Positions 26,833 to 35,694 of a DNA stretch of 64,000 nt are shown one piece after another (within the stretch, counting starts at the first letter, position 1; each line of letters starts with the position of its first letter). Source of the DNA: Gammaproteobacteria bacterium (GTDB lineage Bacteria; Pseudomonadota; Gammaproteobacteria; Pseudomonadales; PIVM01); assembly GCA_003353945.1 (NCBI GenBank), contig PIVM01000002.1, positions 69,569 through 133,568 on the forward strand. Direction: 5' to 3'. The notes under the pieces were generated by a model. That model was not told the origin of the DNA. It did not search any database and was given only the letters and a program-made list of their open reading frames with translations. The translations under genes and the position numbers were made by a program.

Positions 26833-27789
26833 TTATGCTTTTGCCGCTTTGATCAATTCAGGCAGAACTTCCAGACAGTCACCCACAATGCCGTAACGGG
26901 CATAGCGATAAATCGACGCGTCTGGGTCTTTGTTTATGGCAACAATGGTTTTGGCAGCCGAGCAGCCGGCCATATGTTGACTGGCACCGGAGATGCCAGC
27001 GGCCAGGTACAAACCGGGTCGAGTAATTTTGCCCGTCAGACCCACCTGGCGTGAGGAATCAATCCAGCCCTCATCGACAATGGCGCGAGATGCGCCATGC
27101 ATGCCACCCAGCGCTTCGGCCAGTTCTTTAATCAATACATAGTTATCCGCTTTGCCAAGACCGCGGCCACCGGAAACAATAATCTCAGCGTCTTCAAGGC
27201 GCGGGCCTTCAGCTTTGGCTGCAGAAATCACTTTAAAACGCTCATCAATGGCACTGAGGTCAACCGTGATATCACGGTTTGCCGGTGTGCTGGTCTGTGC
27301 CGCAGCTTCTGCCACAATGGAGGTGGTGATAATCGACACTACATTGACGGATTCATTCAGCTGGTAGCTCGCATGAATATCGCCACCGTAAGCGGTCGCG
27401 GACACGTTGAGCGAATCGTCGCTCACACTGACGTCGAAGCCATTCATCAATACGGGTACACCAAGACGGCCAGCCAGTCGTGGTGCGATAAGCCGGGCGC
27501 TAATATTTTGATTGAACAAAATGGTGTTGGGTTTTTCTTGCTCGCAGTATTGGGCGAGCGCTTCGACAACGGCATCGGGGCCGAAACCGTCGAGCTTTGC
27601 ATCGGCGATTTTATCGATTTGCTTAACACCGTATTGACTGGCAATATCAGCTGCCAAATCGGCAACTGCGCCGATCACAACCCAGTTGAGCTCAGTGTTA
27701 GCCGCATTGGCTACCTTGGCAGCCAGTGTCAGTGCTTCTTCAGTGCCGCCTTCGATAGCGTCACCCCAGGTACACAATGCAACAGTCAT
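26833..27789 (-). CDS. etfA: Electron transfer flavoprotein alpha subunit
   Basis: A 318-residue ETF alpha subunit. The N-terminal half is the nucleotide-binding-like fold. The C-terminal FAD domain shows the family signature: EIIVSGGRGLGKADNY, then RQVGLTGKITRPGLYLAAG, ISGASQHMAGCSAAKTIVAI and NKDPDASIYRYARYGIVGD. It forms a heterodimer with ETF beta and accepts electrons from flavin dehydrogenases. GAGAAGGA precedes the ATG. It is the first gene of the leftward group etfA-DUF35-thiolase. Its beta partner lies far to the left beyond the accessory block. Confidence 0.96.
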   Translation of the reverse strand: MTVALCTWGDAIEGGTEEALTLAAKVANAANTELNWVVIGAVADLAADIASQYGVKQIDKIADAKLDGFGPDAVVEALAQYCEQEKPNTILFNQNISARLIAPRLAGRLGVPVLMNGFDVSVSDDSLNVSATAYGGDIHASYQLNESVNVVSIITTSIVAEAAAQTSTPANRDITVDLSAIDERFKVISAAKAEGPRLEDAEIIVSGGRGLGKADNYVLIKELAEALGGMHGASRAIVDEGWIDSSRQVGLTGKITRPGLYLAAGISGASQHMAGCSAAKTIVAINKDPDASIYRYARYGIVGDCLEVLPELIKAAKA

Positions 27790-28514
27790 ATGGTTATTTC
27801 CTTCTCAATTTCTGAGTAATCAAAATAATGGGTTCAGCACGGGGCGTCGGTCATAATCCAAAGCGACAGATGTGGCCGCTAGGGACTGGCGTTGCGAGAT
27901 GAATCATGTGGTATGGATAGTTTGCAAAGCCGACTGTCTGCCTCAAGAGATCGACAGCAAGCCGCTGATTTTTTCGCCTGCCTGCCCCGGTTTTTCAGGC
28001 AGTATGGTCGTGCCGACGGAACCGGATTTGTATCTTGTATCAATTGGCGCTGGCAAGAAAGCATGGCTGGATTGAGGTGCGAATCATATGTGGCCGATAA
28101 GATTTCTTTTGGGGACATCTGCTGTTACACAAAGCATGGGCTACCTCTGTTTGGCTTGTGAGTCAGTTAAGATACGCGCCGGTGGTTGCACTTAATTGTA
28201 TCTGAATTTTTTCAGGCATAGCCAGAAAATTATGACGGCTGACTGTTCTCAATGGGTGCTGAGTGTAATAATACCGCCGCGCTGATGGCGGCTGACAAAC
28301 CGGCTGCTGATATGAAGTGGTTTGTAATAGGCCGATTGTAACAGGTTTGTAACGCATATCATGGCAGCGCAAATTGCAGCGTAGTTAGGATGCAACAAAA
28401 CAAATTAGTAGGATGTAACAAATGTAAGTCTTCCTCAGTTTCACAATGACTGACAGACAACACACTAAAAAACAGAAAACGATAAAACCTAACAGGAAAC
28501 AACAGGAGATCAGC
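27790..28514. promoter_or_regulatory. Divergent intergenic region between two catabolic operons
   Basis: A 725-base region between etfA (leftward) and the amidohydrolase operon (rightward). It must hold promoters for both. A clear inverted repeat, ctgcctg...caggcag, lies at 27978-28002. I found no gene, and no regulator is encoded beside it. The shared control region supports joint regulation of the two arms. Confidence 0.5.
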
Positions 28515-29486
28515 ATGGCAGAGCAGGACTTTTTCGTTGCACTGACTGAATGTCATTTTATGAATCCACAAACCATGTCCGAGATTGATTATTATCCGGG
28601 CGTACAGCGTTGGTGGGGTAGCGTTGATGGTGTGATGCGCGCCTGGTCAGGCCGCGATCTTACCGGCGAATGGCCACATCCCATCGCTTCTGAGCTGATT
28701 AAGTACATGGATGAAGCGAACGTTGACGTTACCTTTTGCCTGCGTGAGCCGATGATGGATGTGACCGGTGGTACCGTCTCATTGTCCACCAATGGTTTTA
28801 TGATGCAGCAGATCGAGCCCTATCCGGAGCGCATGTATCTTGAGGCCAACTGCGGTCCCATCATCAAGCGTGGCCTTAAAGAGGCAATCTGGGAGCTTGA
28901 GTACCTGGTCAAAGAACGCGGCGCCAAGCTTTGCAAAGTATATGCCCCAGAAGATGACGGTCCGCTTAACGACAAGCGATTGTGGCCGTTTTATGAAAAA
29001 GCCTGCGAGCTGGGTGTGCCGTTAACGGTTCATACGGGCCACAGCTACGTGGTGCCGCAGCCGGGATCACACTGTGATGTGCGTCAGTTGGATGATGTCT
29101 TGCTCGCCTTCCCCGATTTGGAAGTTATTGCTTATCATGCGGGTTGGCCTGATACCGAGCAATTGATCGGTCTGTGTGGAAAACACCGCAACCTGTATAT
29201 GAGTCTCTCAGGCATTATCGGCTGGTACGAGCGTTCTCCTTATCGTGGTTATCATGCTATTGGTACTGCCTTACAGTGGATGCCAGCGGATAAAATTGTG
29301 CTGGGTCTTGATTTGCCATTTGATGATACCAAGCGTGTGGTGGATTATATTCGCAATCTGGATATGCCCGAAGAATTGCAAGAGAAGTGGGGTTATCAGC
29401 AGGTCACAGACGAAGACAAGGCAAAGATTCTGGGTTTGAATCTGGCCAAATTGACTGGCATTGAGCCAACCAAACGAGCGAAGTAA
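28515..29486 (+). CDS. Amidohydrolase_2-family TIM-barrel enzyme
   Basis: A 323-residue protein of the amidohydrolase-related family that includes ACMSD and other decarboxylases/hydrolases. Recognisable strand ends are PLTVHTGHSYV, LEVIAYHAGWPD and KIVLGLDLPFDD, which provide two histidines and the final aspartate of the metal site. The N-terminal HxH pair normally at strand 1 is not evident; only ECHF is there, so metal binding may be unusual. I start at this ATG because CAGGAGA precedes it. In this cluster it may hydrolyse or decarboxylate a CoA-pathway intermediate; the substrate is unknown. Confidence 0.85.
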   Translation: MAEQDFFVALTECHFMNPQTMSEIDYYPGVQRWWGSVDGVMRAWSGRDLTGEWPHPIASELIKYMDEANVDVTFCLREPMMDVTGGTVSLSTNGFMMQQIEPYPERMYLEANCGPIIKRGLKEAIWELEYLVKERGAKLCKVYAPEDDGPLNDKRLWPFYEKACELGVPLTVHTGHSYVVPQPGSHCDVRQLDDVLLAFPDLEVIAYHAGWPDTEQLIGLCGKHRNLYMSLSGIIGWYERSPYRGYHAIGTALQWMPADKIVLGLDLPFDDTKRVVDYIRNLDMPEELQEKWGYQQVTDEDKAKILGLNLAKLTGIEPTKRAK

Positions 29487-29515
29487 GTTTGGGTTGACGT
29501 ATTTGATGATATGGC

Positions 29516-29532
29516 AGGGCGGTTTCCGCCCT
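29516..29532 (+). terminator. Small GC hairpin between amidohydrolase and SnoaL genes
   Basis: Perfect 7-bp stem agggcgg/ccgccct with a 3-base loop, 30 bases after the amidohydrolase stop codon. No T run follows, so it may modulate rather than end transcription. Confidence 0.4.
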
Positions 29533-29552
29533 CGCTATGACACGGGTAGTGA

Positions 29553-30008
29553 GACACGAATATCGAGGCGGAAACAGAGCTAGAGGCGAAGGTACAGCGG
29601 CTGCTGGATCTGGAAGCGATACGCAATCTGCCACGCCGTTATGCGCACTATGTCTGGACAAACAATGTGGCTAAAACGCTTGATTTGTTTTGTGAAGACT
29701 GTGTGATGGATACCGGAGATCGCGAGCCGATGTGTGGTCGTCAACAGTTGCAAGACGTTTACGCTCAGGTGCTGGAAACAAAGACGGTGTTTTTTCACCC
29801 CTTTGTGCATAACCACATTATTGACCTTGAGGGTGATCGTGCGACCGGTGTTTGTTATCTCGATCTGCGTTCCAACAAGGACGGAGAAAGCCTGATCGGG
29901 TCCGGTTACTACGATGATGTGTATGCGCGTGAGAACGGCATTTGGAAGTTTAAGTCACGCAAACTTAACATGGACTATTTAGTGCCTGTGCAAACGGGTT
30001 GGGTATGA
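29553..30008 (+). CDS. SnoaL-like (NTF2-fold) protein, start codon unclear
   Basis: The sequence VQRLLDLEAIRNLPRRYAHY, then the block with CEDCVMDTG and HPFVHNHIIDLEGDRATGVC is a SnoaL-like cone fold of about 145 residues, used by small isomerases, hydratases and dehydratases. The frame is open from 29553, after a stop, but has no ATG, GTG or TTG before the GTG at 29667, which would remove the conserved first helix. An ATG at 29537 with the right spacing is in another frame. Either a rare start (ATC at 29562 or CTG at 29601) is used, or a one-base frameshift has occurred. Coordinates give the open frame. Confidence 0.75.
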   Translation, partial: DTNIEAETELEAKVQRLLDLEAIRNLPRRYAHYVWTNNVAKTLDLFCEDCVMDTGDREPMCGRQQLQDVYAQVLETKTVFFHPFVHNHIIDLEGDRATGVCYLDLRSNKDGESLIGSGYYDDVYARENGIWKFKSRKLNMDYLVPVQTGWV

Positions 30009-30100
30009 ACCCTAACCCATCAGAGCACGTGATAAGAAATTTAAAATAAGTTTTAACTCGTCGCTGATAGGCGACGTCATATTAGTGAGGTGTAACAAAA

Positions 30101-30409
30101 ATGGCTGAATTGAAAGCTGGAACTCGAGTAAAAAGCGCCGTATGCGCAACAGAAGTAATGGTAATCGCTGCTCCTGGCGGTGATGTTGAATTGAGCTGTG
30201 GTGGTGCAGCGGTGATTGCTGCGACTGAAACGGCTGAGGGCGGTTCTGTGGATGCTGCTCATGCCGAAGGTACTTTATTGGGCAAGCGCTACGTCAATGA
30301 AGCCGGTGATCTGGAGCTGCTGTGTGTTAAGCCTGGTGATGGTTCATTGGCTGCTGGTGGCGAAGCACTGGTATTAAAAGAAGCCAAGCCACTGCCATCT
30401 TCTGATTGA
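30101..30409 (+). CDS. Small conserved protein of the catabolic cluster
   Basis: A 102-residue soluble protein with two cysteines in the N-terminal half (SAVCATEVMVIAAP and VELSCGGAAV) and a conserved-looking tail (GTLLGKRYVNEAGDLELLC and EALVLKEAKPLPSSD). I recall similar proteins beside acyl-CoA synthetases in actinobacteria but know no function. The CGGA and AKPLPSSD ends look like a defined family. It sits 40 bases before the acyl-CoA synthetase gene and would be co-transcribed. Confidence 0.8.
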   Translation: MAELKAGTRVKSAVCATEVMVIAAPGGDVELSCGGAAVIAATETAEGGSVDAAHAEGTLLGKRYVNEAGDLELLCVKPGDGSLAAGGEALVLKEAKPLPSSD

Positions 30410-30449
30410 TTTAAAATTGAACAATTGATAACTACCAGGTGATAAGTCC

Positions 30450-31946
30450 ATGAATGTAATGATGTTGCTGGAGATGGCATCGCAGGGGTTTGGCGATCGC
30501 GTTGCTTTTACTAATGGCGATGAATCGCTGACCTATCAGGAGCTGTTTGACGCGGCGGGCGCGGCAGCGGCTGAAATCAAGGCCTCTGGCTGTGAAAATG
30601 TTGCCATGCTGGATGTCAGCAGTCTGGGGATGCCGGTGGCTATGTTTGCCTGTGCCTGGGCTGGTATTCCTTACGTGCCAATCAATTACCGATTGACGGA
30701 TGAGGAAATCAATGCCCTGCTGGACAGGGTGACACCTGCTTACCTGATCACCAGTCCTGATCGCGTGTCTGCCTTTACCGATAAGGAAAATGTGCAGGTT
30801 CATGCCAGAGAAGATTTCCTGGCGAAGGCGAAAAGCGGCAACGTTCTTGAAGAACCCTGGTCAATGGATCAGGAAGAGATAGGCGTGCTGCTATTTACCA
30901 GTGGCACCACCGGTGTGCCCAAAGCGGCAGTGCTGCGCCATAAGCATATGGTCTCTTATATTCTGGGTTCCGTCGAATTTATGTCGGCTATGGAAGAGGA
31001 TGCCGCACTTGTGTGTGTGCCGCCTTACCATATCGCCGGTATCTCAGCTGTATTAAGTTCAGTGTATTCCGGTCGCAGAGTTGTTCAATTGCCAAACTTT
31101 ACCGCTGAAGACTGGATAGAGACGGCTCGTAAAGAGCAGGTTACCAACGCATTTGTTGTGCCTACCATGCTGGCGCGCATTGTTGAAATTATGGATGAGG
31201 GTGGTTTGGAGGCTCTGGCCAGTTTGCGGGCCATCGCCTACGGTGGTGGAAAAATGCCCCTGTCTGTCATTGAAAAGGCCATGGACTTATTTCCCAATGC
31301 TGACTTTGCCAACGCCTATGGCTTGACTGAAACCAGTTCTACTATCTCCATTTTAGGCCCACAGGATCATCGTGATGCTGCAGCCAGTACGGATGAAAAG
31401 GGTAGGCGCCGTCTCATTTCTGTAGGCCGTGCCTTGCCGGGTGTCGAAGTGGAAATTCGTGATGACGAAGGCAAAAAGCTGCCAGCGGGTGAGCGTGGTG
31501 AAATCTATGTGCGTGGCGAACAGGTTTCCGGCGAATATGTTGGCAAGGGTAGTCTGCTGGACAAAGAAGGCTGGTTCCCCACGCGTGATGCGGGTTCCAT
31601 TGACGAAGAAGGCTTCCTGTTTCTTGAAGGGCGTGCAGATGATGTCATTGTGCGCGGTGGCGAGAATATGTCTCCGGGTGAAATCGAAGATGTATTGCTT
31701 GAGCACGAAGCGGTTGCAGATGTTGCGGTCGTAGGCATTCCCGATGAGCAATGGGGGGAAGGTGTTGCTGCAGCGGTGGTATTGAAGCAAGGCAAAACGG
31801 CTGAGGTTGAGGAGCTGCAAGCCTTGGTGAAAGAGCGCATGCGTTCGTCAAGGGTCCCTCAATTAATGGTTTTCTGGGATGAGTTGCCCTATAACGAAAC
31901 CGGCAAGTTGTTGCGTCGGATTGTTAAGGCGAAGCTGTCAGAATAA
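30450..31946 (+). CDS. Acyl-CoA synthetase (AMP-dependent, ANL superfamily)
   Basis: A 498-residue adenylate-forming ligase that activates a carboxylic acid to its CoA thioester using ATP. The phosphate-binding loop LLFTSGTTGVPKAA is at about 147-160, the A5 motif NAYGLTETSS near 288, the hinge GRADDVIVRGGENMSPGEIE near 395-415, and the A10 lysine is Lys486 in NETGKLLRR. An AGGTGA site precedes the ATG. It would catalyse the entry step of the cluster's pathway. The substrate cannot be read from the sequence; a hydrophobic or aromatic acid is plausible. Confidence 0.93.
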   Translation: MNVMMLLEMASQGFGDRVAFTNGDESLTYQELFDAAGAAAAEIKASGCENVAMLDVSSLGMPVAMFACAWAGIPYVPINYRLTDEEINALLDRVTPAYLITSPDRVSAFTDKENVQVHAREDFLAKAKSGNVLEEPWSMDQEEIGVLLFTSGTTGVPKAAVLRHKHMVSYILGSVEFMSAMEEDAALVCVPPYHIAGISAVLSSVYSGRRVVQLPNFTAEDWIETARKEQVTNAFVVPTMLARIVEIMDEGGLEALASLRAIAYGGGKMPLSVIEKAMDLFPNADFANAYGLTETSSTISILGPQDHRDAAASTDEKGRRRLISVGRALPGVEVEIRDDEGKKLPAGERGEIYVRGEQVSGEYVGKGSLLDKEGWFPTRDAGSIDEEGFLFLEGRADDVIVRGGENMSPGEIEDVLLEHEAVADVAVVGIPDEQWGEGVAAAVVLKQGKTAEVEELQALVKERMRSSRVPQLMVFWDELPYNETGKLLRRIVKAKLSE

Positions 31947-31994
31947 TCCGGTAACGAGTCCGCCATCAAGGACTACGGTTTTAGTCCACGCCCA

Positions 31995-32035
31995 ATCAAA
32001 TCCTCTTCTTAAGGAGAGGGTTTGATAGATTTTTC
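31995..32035 (+). terminator. Rho-independent terminator after the acyl-CoA synthetase gene
   Basis: Stem atcaaa-t-cctct pairing with agagg-g-tttgat, followed by a T run, about 50 bases after the stop. It marks the end of the amidohydrolase-to-synthetase operon. Confidence 0.82.
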
Positions 32036-32117
32036 AAAAATGGTAGATTTTGGGAAAATCGCTGTCTATGCTGCAAGTACCTTCTCCTCAAAGAAATAAG
32101 GTGCTACTCGCAACGTC

Positions 32118-32732
32118 ATGGTTCGAACCATTTACGATACTCCTTTCGTTTCATCGTTCTGTCGTTTCATCAGCGGGATTATCCTGTTGCTTACTGGTTG
32201 GCAACCTAAGGGAGTCGCGCCTACGGTTCCTAAAAGCGTCATGATTGCAGTGCCTCACACCAGCAATTGGGATTTTTTTTATTTGATCCTTATTTCCTTC
32301 CGCTTGCGAATAAAAATTTATTGGATGGGTAAAGATTCACTGTTTAAAGGGTACAAAGGCATCGTCATGCGCTGGTTAGGTGGTGTCGCTGTGGATCGTT
32401 CCGCTCCAAACAACCTAGTCGATCAGATGATTGCTGAATTTAACCGGTGTGGCGAGCTGAATCTGGTAGTGCCACCCGAGGGTACACGTGGTGCCGTTAA
32501 GGCATGGAAGACGGGATTTTACTATATTGCATTGGGCGCCAAGGTGCCCGTTTACCTCGGTTTCCTGGACTATGGCAAAAAGGTCGGAGGTGTCGGACCT
32601 GCATTTTACCCGACGGGTGATATCGAGAAAGATATCGCTGAAATCAAACAGTTTTATGTAGGTATGAAGGCTAAGAATACTAAATTGTTTTCAGAAGAAA
32701 GCGTGAGAATTAAAGATCAACCTAAAGATTAA
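32118..32732 (+). CDS. PlsC-like acyltransferase
   Basis: A 204-residue lysophospholipid acyltransferase-family protein. The catalytic HX4D motif is PHTSNWDFF (about 52-57) and the second block is VPPEGTRG (about 120). A hydrophobic segment near the N-terminus (FISGIILLLTGW) would place it at the inner membrane. The family moves acyl chains to glycerophosphates or related acceptors. It lies between terminator and molybdoenzyme gene and may not belong to the CoA pathway. Confidence 0.87.
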   Translation: MVRTIYDTPFVSSFCRFISGIILLLTGWQPKGVAPTVPKSVMIAVPHTSNWDFFYLILISFRLRIKIYWMGKDSLFKGYKGIVMRWLGGVAVDRSAPNNLVDQMIAEFNRCGELNLVVPPEGTRGAVKAWKTGFYYIALGAKVPVYLGFLDYGKKVGGVGPAFYPTGDIEKDIAEIKQFYVGMKAKNTKLFSEESVRIKDQPKD

Positions 32733-32900
32733 GCAAGTGTCATCAATAATCATCCCAGGTTACAGCAATCATCGTGGTCGTCCCTTATTGCCAGGCTGTA
32801 GACCGTATTAAACAATACTTCCCGGCCAAATGGGTGAGTTAAATCGAATGGACCCGCAGTAGTATCGACTCGTAATAATACCAAGCAGGGAGACACTGCG

Positions 32901-35108
32901 ATGTCCACGATCACTTCCCATACCAGACCGACTCTTTGTCGATTGTGTGTTGCTCACTGCGGCGTATTGGCTACTGTCGAAGAAGGTCGGTTGGTCAAGG
33001 TCGAGGGAGACCCGGATAATCCGATGTTTAAGGGTTACAGCTGTCCGAAAGGCAGGGCACTTCCTGAGATGCACAATAGCCCCCACCGACTATTGCGCAG
33101 CCAAAAAAAACAGCCGGATGGCCAGCATGCGCCGATCGCTGTAGAACAGGCAATGGACGAGGTGGCGGATAAAATCCGCCGGCTTGTTGATGAATATGGA
33201 CCCCGCTCTGTCGCTATGTATGTTGGCACAAATGCATTGCCTTACCCGCCTAGTGGAGGTGTGGGCAATGCCTTTATGAGGGCTATCGGTTCGCCGATGT
33301 TTTTCACGTCCAATACGATAGATCAGCCCGGCAAGCAAATCGCGGCTGCCGCACATGGGCATTGGTTGGGTGGTGATATTAATTTTGAGCAAGCTGACAC
33401 CTGGATGCTGGTTGGGGTGAATCCCGTAATTACTAAATCGGCCGGTATTCCCGGGCAGAATCCTGCTCAAAAACTCAAAGATGCCGAACAACGTGGCATG
33501 CAATTGATTGTGATTGATCCGCGTGTTTCTGAAACGGCTAAACGCGCCCAAATTCATATCCGTCCGCGTCCCGGTGAAGATCCTACTATTCTTGCCGGCA
33601 TGATTCGCATCATTATTGATGAACTGCTTTACGATAAAGAATTTATTCGGGAAAACGTCGAAGGCTTTGAGGCTTTAAAAGCACATGTCGCCCCGTTTAC
33701 ACCGGCTTATGTTGCTGAGCGAGCAGATATTCCTGAAGAACAATTAATAGAAGCTGCACGCCTGTTTGCTACGGGCGGAAAACGAGGCGGTGCAGTAAAC
33801 ACCGGTAGCGGTTCCAGTTTTTCCATGCACGCCAATGTTGTTGAATATTTAGCGCTTTGTCTCAATACGCTTTGCGGGCGCTGGGTACGAGCGGGCGAAG
33901 CATTTACCCACCCCAATGCCATGCTGCCGGCCGTGACGCCAAAGGCACAGGCGTATCGATCTTATCGGGGTTGGGGATATGGGGAGAAATTGCGCGTGCG
34001 TAACTTAAGAGATGCGGCCTGCGGTATGCCGACCTCAGCGTTGGCCGATGAAATATTGCTGGAGGGCGAAGGTCAGGTAAAAGCATTGATTTGTGTTGGA
34101 GGCAATCCAATGGCAGCATGGCCAGATCAGCGCAAGACGCAGGAGGCCATGGAAAAGCTTGAATTACTGATCACACTTGATATTGAAATGTCCTCCACGG
34201 CAAGAATGGCTGATTATATTATTGCGCCAAAGATGACATTGGAAACCCCCGGTATGAGTCAGGGCGGGGAAATGATCAAATATTTTGGTACTGGACTTGG
34301 CTTTCCTGCGGCCTATGGGCAATACAGTCCTCGTATTGTAGAGACACCAGAACATTCTGACTTGATTGAAGAGTGGGAATTTTTCCATGGACTAGGTTGC
34401 CGAATGGATCTGGATTTGTTGTTTGTCGTTTATTATGGCTTTTCAAAATTTATGGAAGCGCCTCCCATACTTATCAATCTAAATAAGGACTACAAGCCCA
34501 CAACGGAAGAGTTGTTCGAGAAGATGTGCGAGAGTGCCCGCATCCCTTTTTCAGAGGTTTGCGAGCACCCGCATGGTAAAGTCTTTGATGTCACACAGCT
34601 TGTTCAGGAGAAAGACGCAGACTGCGAAACAAAACTTCAGCTGGGCAATAATACTCTTTTGGATGAACTGGCTGAAATCGCGGCCAGTGATTATAAAAAA
34701 GAACACAATAACACCGCATACCCCTATCGTTTAATACCGCGGCGACATAATAATTTTATCAACTCGTCAGGTCGAAGCATCGATAAGCTTAACGGCGGCA
34801 AACTCTATAACCCGGCATTTATTCATCCGGATGATATGGCAACACTCGGCTTTCGGGAAGGCGATTCGATTCGTATCAGTACTCAGCACGATGCTATTCC
34901 GGCCATTGTGGAAGCCGATGCAAATTTGCGCCGCGGTCTTGTTGCTATGGTGCATGCATTTGGGGGTTTGGTAGATGAGGATGATCAATACCTGACTCAG
35001 GGAAGCAATACCGGGCGATTGGTTCGAGCAGACGTGGATTATGATCCGCTCACTGGTATGCCACGCATGGGGAATATCCCGGTTAATATTTCTGCAATTA
35101 CTGCTTAA
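32901..35108 (+). CDS. Molybdopterin-dependent oxidoreductase (DMSO reductase family)
   Basis: A 735-residue cytoplasmic molybdo- or tungstoenzyme. The N-terminal [4Fe-4S] site is Cys13, Cys16, Cys20 and about Cys48 (CRLCVAHCG, YSCPKG). Cofactor-binding parts are TWMLVGVNPVITK, VNTGSGSSFSMHAN and VKALICVGGNPMAAWPDQ, with the C-terminal MoCo domain beginning near YNPAFIHPDDMATLGF. There is no Tat signal, so it acts in the cytoplasm. Its class resembles FdhF/NarB-like oxidoreductases of unknown substrate found in CoA-ester catabolic clusters. A GGGAGA site precedes the ATG. The gene overlaps the convergent Nudix gene by 11 bases. Confidence 0.9.
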   Translation: MSTITSHTRPTLCRLCVAHCGVLATVEEGRLVKVEGDPDNPMFKGYSCPKGRALPEMHNSPHRLLRSQKKQPDGQHAPIAVEQAMDEVADKIRRLVDEYGPRSVAMYVGTNALPYPPSGGVGNAFMRAIGSPMFFTSNTIDQPGKQIAAAAHGHWLGGDINFEQADTWMLVGVNPVITKSAGIPGQNPAQKLKDAEQRGMQLIVIDPRVSETAKRAQIHIRPRPGEDPTILAGMIRIIIDELLYDKEFIRENVEGFEALKAHVAPFTPAYVAERADIPEEQLIEAARLFATGGKRGGAVNTGSGSSFSMHANVVEYLALCLNTLCGRWVRAGEAFTHPNAMLPAVTPKAQAYRSYRGWGYGEKLRVRNLRDAACGMPTSALADEILLEGEGQVKALICVGGNPMAAWPDQRKTQEAMEKLELLITLDIEMSSTARMADYIIAPKMTLETPGMSQGGEMIKYFGTGLGFPAAYGQYSPRIVETPEHSDLIEEWEFFHGLGCRMDLDLLFVVYYGFSKFMEAPPILINLNKDYKPTTEELFEKMCESARIPFSEVCEHPHGKVFDVTQLVQEKDADCETKLQLGNNTLLDELAEIAASDYKKEHNNTAYPYRLIPRRHNNFINSSGRSIDKLNGGKLYNPAFIHPDDMATLGFREGDSIRISTQHDAIPAIVEADANLRRGLVAMVHAFGGLVDEDDQYLTQGSNTGRLVRADVDYDPLTGMPRMGNIPVNISAITA

Positions 35109-35694
35109 ATTGAGGGAATATATTTTCTCTTCTCGCCTGCTGAATAACACCAACAAATTTATGGTACAACCAGCCTGAATTTTTGTTATTGGGCAGCAAG
35201 TTATCTGGCAACTGATAACGACCTGCTTTTTCATGCTTTTTTTTGTTTGCAAGCGTCTTTGTAATTACAGCGAAATCGACCCAAGCATAAGGACCTCGTT
35301 CTTTAAATTTTTTTTTATTTTTTGGAAGAGGAAAATTGGCGATGTTTTTTATGGGAGTAAACGGTACTTTTACAAAATACGCAACAAATTCACCTGTCTC
35401 TATTTTAAAATCGTCCCGTAATAACGGCTTTATGGTTTCAATCGGATAATAACCGCGTGTTTCTTCCCAGGTTTCTCTAGCAGCAGAATGTTTAGGTGTG
35501 TCGCCATCACATTTGCCTCCAAAACTTGCCCATCCTCGCTTTTTCTTTATGCTGTGGTCAGCCAGCAGCAGTAATAGCTTTCCTTCGTGCAAGGTATACA
35601 GCACCGTACCGGCGGATTGACAAGTGTTTTCTGAAACCGCACAGGGGCTTAATAGAAAGAGTACGGTAGAAACAGTTAAAATTATCTTTTTCAT
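35098..35694 (-). CDS. Nudix hydrolase with an N-terminal signal peptide
   Basis: A 198-residue Nudix-fold protein. The Nudix box is recognisable as GGKCDGDTPKHSAARETWEE, with the core RExxEE, although the first glutamate of the consensus is replaced. Starting at the ATG at 35694 gives a typical signal peptide (MKKIILTVSTVLFLLSPCAVS), so the protein should be exported to the periplasm. That is uncommon for Nudix enzymes, which usually use cytoplasmic nucleotide substrates. The frame is open 21 codons further upstream but those residues are not signal-like. The tail is basic. The gene overlaps the end of the convergent molybdoenzyme gene. Confidence 0.8.
   Translation of the reverse strand: MKKIILTVSTVLFLLSPCAVSENTCQSAGTVLYTLHEGKLLLLLADHSIKKKRGWASFGGKCDGDTPKHSAARETWEETRGYYPIETIKPLLRDDFKIETGEFVAYFVKVPFTPIKNIANFPLPKNKKKFKERGPYAWVDFAVITKTLANKKKHEKAGRYQLPDNLLPNNKNSGWLYHKFVGVIQQARRENIFPQFKQ

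Noticed and set aside
27097..27819. 240-codon open frame on the plus strand opposite etfA
   Set aside because: It is antisense to a clear ETF alpha gene and has no family features; long shadows are common in this codon usage.
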